DNA from: Zopfochytrium polystomum
Lineage: Eukaryota; Chytridiomycota; Chytridiomycetes; Chytridiales; Chytridiaceae
Direction of reading: 5' to 3'
NCBI GenBank assembly: GCA_025765615.1
Contig: JAIVFJ010000335.1
Coordinates: 1 to 63,170 of the forward strand
Length of the DNA: 63,170 nucleotides
Positions within the stretch are counted from its first letter, which is position 1. Every line of letters begins with the position of its first letter. A model generated the notes under the pieces. The model did no database searches. It saw nothing but the letters and a program-made list of their open reading frames with translations, and was not told where the DNA came from. The translations under genes and the position numbers were made by a program. This document shows, piece by piece, positions 30,696-39,932 of the stretch.

Positions 30696-32480
30696 CCCCC
30701 CTGCACGATGGACATGGGTGTAGCACCCGTTATGCAAAGCGTGTGTAAGCGTCTGAGGCTTCGACTGAAAGGGTGTTCAAAAGGTTGGAGTGGGGTTGGA
30801 GGCCAAGTAGTGAGGTCAGTCGCTGGTGCTGAGACGTCGAGAGTGGTTTTGTGAGAATGTCTGCGATCTGGTCGATGGTTGGTACGTAGCATACAGTGAT
30901 CTCTCCAGTGGCTACGCCTTGTCAGAGGAAATGCGCACGTATGTCAATGTGTTTTGTGCGAGCATGTGTGAGAGGGTTGATGTTATGAATCACCCTCTGG
31001 AAGCCTCTGGAACCTTCTAGAACATTCCTTCATGGAACCTTGTGGAACCTTCTGGAACCTTCTTTGCTTTCCTGACTTGTCTTGTTGTCATTGTATTACT
31101 AATTGCTCTTTCTGGAACTTTCTTTGAGTCTTGACAAGGAAGACTCTCAATAGGTATAAAAGGGGGAAGGGGGAACTGTCCCATCCCTCAAGTGAATTAT
31201 TGTTTCCAATACAATCATCACTCCTCTCAGTTCCTTGTCTGCCTTGCCTTGTCCTGCCATGTTCCTGACAGTTGAGCACTTGTGCAATTGCAGATCTGCG
31301 TTGATTGTCCTCAAGGATTGGTAGTGGCTGCTGTGCGGGGAGTTGCAACTCTGATAGTATGGATAGGACCATTGTGCTTCTTGTAAGGCTTCAGAAATTG
31401 AGTAGTATTCTGCTTCTGTGGAGGATAGTGATACTTGATGTTGTTTGTGTGAGACCCAAGAGACAGTGGTGCCCTTGAGGAAAAAGACATATCCAGTGCG
31501 CGATGTGGGGTCTCCCAGTTTGCCCCCATACGATGCATCAGCTTATGCAGCTGGTTCAAGGGTGTTGTTTGTGAAGAGCCGTAGCAGTTTGTGGCTTTGT
31601 CTGTAGAATAATCCTTATCCCAGGTGCCTCAGAGGTAATGAAGCAGGCGGCAGAGTGCATTGTGATGGCACTGGTGTGGCTTTGGTTGGAATTGGGAAAG
31701 CAGATTTGTTGGAAATGCGATATCTGGTTGAATTGTTTTGCAAGATATTGAATTTTCATGAGTGTGCATCAATACCAGCTTGAGTCGCTCTCGCTGAGTT
31801 TGATTGACATTTTGTCATGCATAAAGGTGATAGACATTGGAGTTGATGCAATATCGAGGTTGTCCCACATTTTCTCTTCAGTGAGAATTGTCCTGGTGTA
31901 TTTGTCTAGGCCCATCCAAATGCCTTTGGAGTTGTGCTTGAGGTGGATGCGAATCACTTGGCTGACAGTGGTTTCCTCGAGGGACATGCTGTACTCAGCG
32001 CAAAAAGCATCCTCAATTTTTGCAACAAGAGCTGGGGTGTTGGCCATGACATTGATGTCGTCAACAAAGACAAAGATGATTTCAAACGTTTGTTGCTGAG
32101 AATCTACTCAAAAGAAGAGGCAGGGCTCAGCAAGAGATTGATTGAAGCTGAGTTTCTCGACAATGAACTTGCAAAGGGTCAGGAACCAGTTTCGTCCAGA
32201 TTGGTGGAGTCCATAGAGGCTCTTGAGGAGTTTGCAGAATAGTTCTTTCCATCTGGAGTGAATCGCTCGTGGCCTTTTGGTGGGTGCATGTAGATGACTT
32301 CTTTGAGGAAAGCGACAGGTAGGCTGTGTTGACATCCATGCTGTGGTACTTGAGGTCAAAAGCAAGGCTGATTGCAATGAGCAGTTGGAAGGCCTGGATC
32401 CAGACAACAGGAGAAAAGGTGTCTGTGTAGTTGATGCCTTCGCATTGAGTGTTTCCACATGCAACACGACAAGCTTTCCA
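30696..32480 (-). pseudogene. Copia family 2 RT/RNase H remnant
   Basis: On the minus strand, from right to left, several frames give RT text (LKSLYGLHQSGRNWF, then VFVDDINVMANTPALVAKIE in place of YVDD). RNase H follows: SWVSHKQHQVSLSSTEAEYY, PILEDNQ, then AIAQVLN | PLTHARTKHIDIRAHFL, and the terminal YVPTIDQIADILTKPL. The AIAQVLN/PLTHAR frame is restored when the solo gypsy LTR at 30981-31270 is removed. Multiple stops and shifts make it dead. The adjoining LTR fragment identifies the family as that of the solo LTRs at 11959, 39321 and 55105. Confidence 0.85.
30981..31270 (+). mobile_element. Solo gypsy LTR, TSD GTTGA
   Basis: 290 bp, TGTTATGAATCACC...TTCCTGACA, flanked by perfect GTTGA duplications (30976-30980 and 31271-31275). 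Keeps TATAAAAGG and the self-primer motif AAGTGAATTAT. Inserted in copia RNase H coding sequence. Confidence 0.94.
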
Positions 32481-32569
32481 TCACTTCAGCCAGCCAAAGG
32501 GGTCGAGCTTGTAGGCATAATGCCAAGTAACTATTTATGTGGGACTTGGTTACTATATCCAGGAGCTAA

Positions 32570-33360
32570 TCATTAGGAATCTTTCCGGCAAACATGAATA
32601 GCACTTTCGAAGATGAGATTGGTCAAACGAAGCGACGTACTAGGGCTATCTTGTTGAAGAAGGTGTTGACATGGTGCGGAAGTTCCATTCGGGCCCTTCG
32701 CGCCTCTCCATTTCTCTGGTGACCTCATGCTGAAATGCATAAACAAAGAGAGCGGAGGCTGACAAGGCACTCAGGGGTGTTCCAGGCCGTCGAGACGTCG
32801 AATATCCTGCTCCGGATCCGCCTTTTTTAAATTGGTGTTAGTTTCAGGTAGGAAAACAGCTGGTTCTGACTCATTCTCCGCTTTCGCCCCTTCAATCAAT
32901 GCGGCATTTCCCATAACTGTCTCAATTTTCTCCAGCTTGGGGCATTGGGACTCCAGCAACTTGTAATTTTTCGAGAACCAGCCCTGCTTCAATTCCAGCT
33001 TCATCATCTTTGATCACTTCTGTTTCGTTGCTGTGATCTTCGTCGCTGTCAACGTGAGTGCCCCCGCCCACGCTACCTTCAATAACCGACCTTCTTCACA
33101 CCTTGTGAAAGGAGAAAAGCTCTCTCTCGGATTATCTGCGACCAGCAGCTGCCATTGCTTCTATTTTCGGCACACCAAAGCTCTTTCAATAGGAAGATTG
33201 GGCTGACCAAAAACGCAAGCCTCGCTTGACTTCACCCTGGAAGACCTCAAACCATTTGGCTGCAATGGCGTAAGTTTGTTTCCATCCAAAGTGCATGAAG
33301 GTATCCCTCTCAATTGCTCACTGCAGTGACACAGTTGGCGGCGGGGTTTGAATTTTTAGG
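32570..33360 (-). other. Possible decayed minus-strand coding region
   Basis: Two minus-strand frames are protein-like but not joined by an obvious splice. One (about 32935-33100) reads EGSVGGGTHVDSDEDHSNET then KDDEAGIEAGLVLEKLQVAG. The other (32771-32930) reads ETVMGNAALIEGAKAENESE. Both are acidic, and neither matches a family I know. No start or complete gene could be built. It could be a broken gene or coincidental open sequence. Confidence 0.25.
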
Positions 33361-33809
33361 GTGATCAAAAAAAGTCAGGAATCCCTTTCCTGTTTTTTCA
33401 GTTTCGTTTGGTTTTGCGCGACAGTTGACCCCCCCGCACATTCGCGTCGCATACAGAACGACGACTCAGCACCACCTACAATAGCACCCCCCCACCGCGA
33501 GAGTCCATTCCACGCAGACAGCGAAAAGACCTTCCGCGGTCTCTGAAAGCAATCGCTGTTGGGCTTGGTTGGCCGTACCCTGCCAGCCTGCCTGCGCAAC
33601 CGTCGCTCCTCTCACAAACGCAGATCGATCGTCCTGCACCGCATCGATTAAGGCTTTCGATAGACATCGTTGGTTCAGACGTTGGCCACTTGAAGGCAAC
33701 GAGGACGGCAGGGGAGGTACTTTCCCATCCGTCATCCGCGCGACAGCTCCAGTGGGCTTGAAACGAGTCTTCGTCGGAGATTGAAATCGACTTGAACCAG
33801 TGGAAAAAA
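33361..33809. other. 5' region of the RanBP2-type zinc-finger gene
   Basis: No separate gene is supported. The region ends at the first in-frame ATG (33810). Overlapping low-complexity frames on both strands are not convincing. Confidence 0.4.
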
Positions 33810-36314
33810 ATGTTACGTGTGGACGGCAGAGACCAACCCCGCCAGGCTCCACCCCCACCCCCACTCCATGAGACTTCACAAACAGGGAAGAATGTAGGCT
33901 TAACCTTGGTCGCGCCTGTTTTTGATGTATTGTGTCTGACGACTTTCAAGTTTACTTATGAAGGATATCAAGTTACTCAGTTTGACTGGCCCTCTTCACC
34001 GTACAATGAGAATCCATTTGACGAGAAAAATCCGTGGATAGACATCGGGGCCATTGATCCGGCCCGTGACACACTTAGACCCGCCGCCGGACCAACGCTG
34101 CAATCATTTTTGGGGTCATCTGGGCAACCACGATTGAAACTGAGCGAAGACAAGAAATACAATGTCCAAGAGTTGGAAGAATCCAATGGCAACGACGCAG
34201 TCTTTTCCCTCTTTCATCAGGCGGATCCATCACACAATAGTGCGATTGAGGACTGTACAGAGCCAGAGTGGTTCGGGTCCTTTTCCAACTGGATAAGCGC
34301 GCTAGAGTCCGAAGAATCTCCTGATCAAGCACGACGACCGAGGCGCAGTTCTCTTATTCTTATTCCAAGCCCTCATGGATCGGAACCAGAACAAGGCACA
34401 TCAAGCTGCGCGCGTCTGGTTCAAGGCGCCAACACAGGATGCCCGCCTGGTTCGCTCAGGTCTGAGGATTCTAAATATTCTCCAAGGACTCCCATCACAG
34501 CGCCGGCCTTTGTAAATGCTCTTATAAATAATAATCAGCCAGCTTCGATTTTCAGTCCAATTGACGCCTCTGACCGCTCTCTACTGCCCAAACGTTCAGT
34601 GATCGCACCAATTATTAGCCCTGGAGAGCATTGCATTCCTGAACGTTCACAACTTGGAGACAACCAGCGACACACCGCAGAAGACGGAAAAGAAGTGGAA
34701 TCGGCCGCAAGAGGGTCGCCTTGGCTTGCACCTTCTCATGAGAGAAGAGATCAGATTTTTCGAAACCCGGAAGCGACGCATTCTGTGCGCAACACACCAA
34801 CCACACAAGGCGACTCGGATCGTATCATTAACGAGCAGACCAGAGGCCATCTATCCATGACGCGTAGATCGGACTTTTCCTCAGAGCACATGGCGAGACA
34901 TCCTGCCATGAGTTCTGAACCCCTGAGGAGCGGCCGCTCTGGCTCCACAGGTGAAGGATCATCTATTCTGGAACTGCAGACGTCCTCTGATTTCCGTTTG
35001 AGTGGTTCCCGAGACCCACAGCACAAAAGCGGACCCGGAACGGACAAACTTACGGGCTCAAGTCTTTCAGAAGAACTCAGTTCCGCGACAATTGGAGCAC
35101 CTAGCATCCAGCGACTTGGTCGACGAGCAACCACAGGAAGCGATGCTCTTAACAGCCGAACCAAGGCGCAAATCGTTACAGCGGATGACTTTTACGGTGT
35201 TGGATCGCACACTCACCAACTGAGTCGTGAGACTCCCACCGGCCACGTTGGGAGACAGCTCAATAATCAGACGAACCATTCGAGCTTAATGGTTCCCTCC
35301 ATGGCATCCAACGCCGTGTTTGGAAGCAACTACTACAACAACTCGGTTCACGTCGGCCCTCTTGCGCCATCGATTCCCAGAACCAGCTCCAACACACTCT
35401 CGAACGGATCATCTATTGGATCGAATTTGCCTTTCTCGCAAAACTCGCTGGCTAGGAATGGTAATTCGGATCAACAATTTCAACTGCAAGGTCGCGTACA
35501 AGTACAATCAACCCCAGGTTCGATGGATTTTGGCTCTTTACAGCAGGGCACTCGGACTCTCTTTGCCGGAGTAAACGATGCTTGCAGGCAAAGTCAAATT
35601 AGTGGGCCGTCCTCGCTGTCTTGGGCAGATCTTCTGCGTCGGGCTGGGCCCAGCACCGCCTCACCACCGCCGCCAGCGGGTGGCATGGCGGGAAGCGCCG
35701 CGAATGTCATTCGAACTCCATTAATGCACCAACAGCAGCACCAACAGCGAATGGCAAGTTTCCACCAGCAGCACAGTCCGTTTCCCGTTCCGGCTGTTCC
35801 CGCTGGAACGCAAGCTGCGGCTGTTTTACGAGCTGCAGTTGAGGCGGCGGCGGCGGCAGCCACAGCAGCTGCCGAAAACCGCATGATTGAAGTAATGAAT
35901 GGAGGTTCGGGCGGAATGTCGAGAAGCGGCAAGGCAGGCGTCCGCAACGGAAATTCGATTAGTGTTGGCCCAAACGCGATGCAACAGCCTGGCATGGCCC
36001 TCAAGTCAGCTCAGCAGCAGCAGTCGCAAGGTCAAGGTGGGACGATCGCTGGATACCTTCCCGACGGCTCCCTGGTGATGCTCCCTGCAGCTGGCCTGGT
36101 ATCTGTGGGGAATACAAGCTATTTGATGGTCTCACCGCCAGGCTCGGGCAGCAGGGTTGGTACAGCTATACCGGTGAAGCCGATAAAGACAAGAGACCCG
36201 CTGAAACCGGGGGATTGGATTTGCCCCAATGTCGCGTGCCGGTACCACAACTTTGCGCGAAGGGTGACATGTGTCGCGTGCGGAACCTCAGATTCACGTG
36301 CAGGCCGGATATGA
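33810..36314 (+). CDS. RanBP2-type zinc-finger protein, probably RNA-binding
   Basis: 834 codons from ATG 33810. The first ~780 residues are Ser/Pro/Gln-rich and probably disordered, with an Ala run (AAVEAAAAAATAAAE) near residue 680. At the C-terminus (801-834) is a single RanBP2-type finger, W-I-C-x4-C-x3-N-x6-C-x2-C, within KPGDWICPNVACRYHNFARR. Fingers of this type with the central Asn bind single-stranded RNA in ZRANB2 and relatives, so an RNA role is inferred. A 57-bp stretch at about 33895-33951 (donor GTAGGC, acceptor TTTCAAG, CTGAC branch) could be a frame-neutral intron. Splicing it out would remove an odd hydrophobic segment (VGLTLVAPVFDVLCLTTFK). The gene sits alone between transposon remnants. 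Confidence 0.75.
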   Translation: MLRVDGRDQPRQAPPPPPLHETSQTGKNVGLTLVAPVFDVLCLTTFKFTYEGYQVTQFDWPSSPYNENPFDEKNPWIDIGAIDPARDTLRPAAGPTLQSFLGSSGQPRLKLSEDKKYNVQELEESNGNDAVFSLFHQADPSHNSAIEDCTEPEWFGSFSNWISALESEESPDQARRPRRSSLILIPSPHGSEPEQGTSSCARLVQGANTGCPPGSLRSEDSKYSPRTPITAPAFVNALINNNQPASIFSPIDASDRSLLPKRSVIAPIISPGEHCIPERSQLGDNQRHTAEDGKEVESAARGSPWLAPSHERRDQIFRNPEATHSVRNTPTTQGDSDRIINEQTRGHLSMTRRSDFSSEHMARHPAMSSEPLRSGRSGSTGEGSSILELQTSSDFRLSGSRDPQHKSGPGTDKLTGSSLSEELSSATIGAPSIQRLGRRATTGSDALNSRTKAQIVTADDFYGVGSHTHQLSRETPTGHVGRQLNNQTNHSSLMVPSMASNAVFGSNYYNNSVHVGPLAPSIPRTSSNTLSNGSSIGSNLPFSQNSLARNGNSDQQFQLQGRVQVQSTPGSMDFGSLQQGTRTLFAGVNDACRQSQISGPSSLSWADLLRRAGPSTASPPPPAGGMAGSAANVIRTPLMHQQQHQQRMASFHQQHSPFPVPAVPAGTQAAAVLRAAVEAAAAAATAAAENRMIEVMNGGSGGMSRSGKAGVRNGNSISVGPNAMQQPGMALKSAQQQQSQGQGGTIAGYLPDGSLVMLPAAGLVSVGNTSYLMVSPPGSGSRVGTAIPVKPIKTRDPLKPGDWICPNVACRYHNFARRVTCVACGTSDSRAGRI

Positions 36315-37370
36315 TTCCTACAAAATCCCAGAAATTGGGCCAAGCCGATGGAGATGACTTTTATTTTCCTTTTTAGTTGGTTTTTCGATGTCTTTCTCCA
36401 CCCTTTTCCCTCCTAGGATGTTTTGATAGGTGAGCGTAATTGTTTTCTGCTTCTGCTTCGTTTCGAAAGCTGCGAGGAGGCAGACTTTGAGCAAAGTTGT
36501 TTTACAGTGTTGCCACGCAGGATCCCAATCATTGATGCGCGTTTGCTTCACCCGCATTACTCACTCCAGCTCTATTCCTAATCTTGAATTTTTGAGTTTA
36601 TTTTTATTATATTTTACTTTATTTTAGTTTACGTTTGTTTCACTTCTTTTCTGCTTGCTTGCTCCCATCCTTGCCCTCGTACCCACTCTTTCCCTTCTCT
36701 TATTGCAGCTCCCACAATCCCCATCTCGACTGCCTGTCACCAATCTTTCTCTCTCTGTCCTCTCTCTCTCCCTTTCTCTATCATTTTCTCTTTCTCTTTC
36801 TCCTTGTCCTTGCTGCCCGGTTTCCGGTTCGCTTGATCCAGCTTCACTTTTCTTGTTTTTTCTTTTTGGTTGTTACTGCACGGGGTGGGTGTTGGAGGGA
36901 GGGTAGCCGTTTTCGACTAAGTATTTAAAGAGGCTTTCGCACAATACTGTAGCACATTTCCAGCTTAGAGCAAAGCCCTGTCTGAAGCAGTTTGCAACTT
37001 GTTAGGTAGACAAAACAGGAAAACTGGTCAACCTCCCTGCAGGACTATAAATTGGGCAGAGTTTTCTTGTTGAAAATAAAAGACTCTCACTCCAATTTGC
37101 CATCCCTGTCTAAAACAAGCTCTCTTTGCCCACTTGCCCTTGGTCACTTGCTATGTTCGCTCCCTTGTACAAGTCCTTGATTCAAACCTCAGTTGTATTG
37201 TTTCTTTCTTTCTACCTCTCAGCCACTTGCTTTGCTTTGCTTTGCAGCCTCGACCGTTCCACGTTCTTGCAACACTGCCTTCACTCACAATGTCACCTTC
37301 TACACTGCACCTGCTTTTTTCAATACTGGAATTCCAGAGGGGCAATCCTTTTGCACTGTTAGTTTCAGGT
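36315..37370. other. Intergenic, no gene visible
   Basis: AT-rich 3' flank followed by CT-rich microsatellite-like sequence (36640-36830). No domain or transposon terminus is recognised. Confidence 0.45.
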
Positions 37371-38480
37371 GTTCCCAGGGATGCTTGATGGGTTAAGATC
37401 CAGGCTTTGTGCAGGCCAGTCCAGAAGTTTTCATCCACATTTCTGAAACCATCGTCCCACTTTCACTGCTTTGTGAGCTGGTGCATTGTCTTGGTGATAG
37501 ATGATATTGGCAGTCACATCCTGTTGGTAGTCCATTTTTATGTCCATATAGTCCAGAAAACCCTCAAACTCCACATCCAGAATGTCAAGATACTTGGATG
37601 AGTTGAGTCTGCCATCGATGAACAAAAAGTGTCAGGAACATGGCAGGACAGGGCAAGGCAGACAAGGAACTGAGAGGAGTGATGATTGTATTGGAAACAA
37701 TAATTCACTTGAGGCTTTTGAGAGTGTTCCTTGTCAAGACTCAAAGAAAGTTCCAGAAAGAGCAATTAGTAATACAATGATGCCAGTGATACCAATGACA
37801 ACAAGACAAGTCAGGAAAGCAAAGAAGGTTCCAGAAGGTTCCATGAAGGAATGTTCTAGAAGGTTCCAGAGGTTTCCAGAGGGTGATTCATAACAAAAAG
37901 CATCCTGGGTTTGAACCAATGAAACAATCCCAAATAGAGAAGATTCCCAACCACTCTTGCATGAACCTTGCAAGCACCCTTTCATCATACTTTCCCCAGC
38001 TCTCCTCCACACACAGACAGACCTTGCCCTGCTTCCCAGTTTTGAACGTTGCTTTGTCAGTCCAAGTAACTTTGGCCCAATCCTTGAAAATCCAGTCCTT
38101 AGGCTTGCGAGCCAATGCAAGGCGTCTTGCTCAATGCTTCAGAAACAAAAAAGGCCTCTTCGTTGAGATAGAGCTGTGAATTCCAAGCTGGTGCAAGTAC
38201 TTCCACATGGTTCTGGTTGAAACTGGAGAAGATCAGGCTGAATTCAGGATGTTTGAGATGTCCTGTAATGAACGGCGACAATTCTCTGCAGAGCCTTTTG
38301 TTGCCTGAGCCAGATATTGTAGATCGTAGACTGATAGCTATTTTGGTCGTCCACTGCACAGGAGATCCACCAGGCTTCCTGTCGTGTCAAAACGTTGTAT
38401 GATGCTATGGGCACTTGATTGCTTGATCAGAACGAAGTTGCTGATCCTGCGAATGCTCCATCCCTTCTCATGCAAGTTGA
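37371..38480 (-). pseudogene. Tc1/mariner transposase remnant split by a solo LTR
   Basis: Minus-strand fragments in several frames give the full order of a Tc1-type transposase. They are the N-terminal helix-turn-helix text IIQRFDTTGSLVDLLCSGRP (about 38340-38430), ARKPKDWIFKDWAKVTWTDK, FIDGRLNSSKYLDIL, the catalytic HQDNAPAHKA (37431-37625), and WPAQSLDLNP at the end. Removing the LTR at 37630-37895 and one AAAAG copy joins NPGCF and LFIDGRL in frame. Stops and shifts elsewhere show long decay. Terminal inverted repeats were not identified. Confidence 0.85.
37630..37895 (-). mobile_element. Solo gypsy LTR, TSD AAAAG
   Basis: 266 bp, TGTCAGGAACATGG...TTCATAACA, flanked by AAAAG (37625-37629 and 37896-37900). 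The TATA segment is deleted, but the self-primer motif (ATAATTCACTT on the plus strand) is present. Inserted in Tc1 transposase coding sequence. Confidence 0.93.
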
Positions 38481-38879
38481 CAACTAACTGTCTTGCATGT
38501 TGCAGCATTGTGCTTTGTGTGATGCTGTTTCTCCACGCTGAATTTGGAGGTGATGGCAGCGGGAGCTGCAGATCAGGTGGTGGTGGCAGCAGGACGAGGA
38601 TCTGAAGACTTTTTTCGCCCTACAGTACATTCCTTACGTGTCACCCTTCGTTCTGTTGTCGACAGTTTGACTTATTTTGCCCCGCTAATGCATTTAGTTC
38701 TGAGACAAAATCCCATGGGTGGGACGACGAGACGCTTTCTTTGAGTAACATATTGGGAAAAGAGGAGAAGATTAGAATTACATTCTCCAACCAAACGTTT
38801 TCAAAGTCTCGTTGTACAATTTGGGCAAAAGGAAACCCTGGATCGAATGATACTAATACATGGTTCCACATGTGATTCA

Positions 38880-39290
38880 GTTTTTGAACGTGGCCCAATT
38901 TTCACTTTTTCACCTGGACCTTTCCTTCGATGTGATTTCGAAAGCAACTTTCCACGTGGTATCCTCGCAAGCAGATTGAGCACATCACTGACACTTTGTT
39001 CCGACACCTTCCACAGTTAACCCGCATTTTTTCAGTGCCCTTTACAGCATCCTTTCAGGTGAATGGGTGAAACTTCTTTCCATAGCACTGCATCGGAATG
39101 TGATCAAAGGTAATTGTACGTTTTTGGCCCAAAAGAGCGAACTGCCACCACCTGGTTGTCGGATTCTTGGTCTTTTGGTTTTGTTGAAGAGTTTAGTGGG
39201 AACCACTTTTAGAAAATCATCATTTGACATTTGCGATCTTGGCCCTTTCGCCATCAAAAGACTACTCAAGCATTGCTTATGCACCTGTCA
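38880..39290 (-). pseudogene. piggyBac-like transposase C-terminal remnant
   Basis: On the minus strand, a frame ending near 38890 reads MRVNCGRCRNKVSVMCSICL then RGYHVESCFRNHIEGK. The pattern C-x2-C ... C-x2-C ... C-F-x-x-H resembles the cysteine-rich C-terminal domain of piggyBac-type transposases. The preceding ~200 bp keep weak coding character only. Assignment is by the Cys/His pattern alone. Confidence 0.4.
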
Positions 39291-39320
39291 AGCACCCAGA
39301 AAACAGCTTGTGGTACCATG

Positions 39321-39712
39321 TGTTAGATGGAACTGACTGGTTAGCAGCAAGAGGCACAAGACAGACCTGAACCTATTGTGACTGTCAGTTATCGTTCTCA
39401 CAAGCCCATGGGAGAGTGAGCCACCACCAATGCAGACCTGGGCGCTGGCTTGCACTGATGGTAAATACTCTGAGTATTAAGTGGAATGGAACCCAGTGTC
39501 AATAGTTTTCCTCCTCCTCTGCTCAAGCAGATAATATAGGAGAGGTTTTTACCCTGTGCCAGTCACACTTGCCTAGCAACTATTACAGCATGCATATCAG
39601 CATCATATATCATTTCTCTTTCTCTCCAAGTTGGGGAGAAGGACCACCCACAAACACACATCTCCACTTCATTCACTCCTTCCACTCACTCACTCAGAGT
39701 AGACTGTTTACA
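39321..39712 (+). mobile_element. Solo LTR of copia family 2
   Basis: 392 bp, TGTTAGATGGAACTG...CTGTTTACA, closely matching 11959-12369. Flanks (CCATG, ACTCT) do not form a duplication. It ends 220 bp upstream of the GCN20-like start codon. Confidence 0.88.
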
Positions 39713-39932
39713 ACTCTATTATGAATTATTGGTACATAATGATGATATGCACACTGGTCCCTATCATTGCAGTTTTTATGAAAGGTATGCTTGTTTTTGC
39801 AGGTAAAATCACTGGACCATCATCAGTACGTTTAAGCCACGAATTGTGCGTACGGAGCCATCCATCCCCACTCTCTTCGGGTGCTCATGTTCCACTCCCC
39901 CCTTGGACAATGAAAAAAACCCGCAGCGCGCC

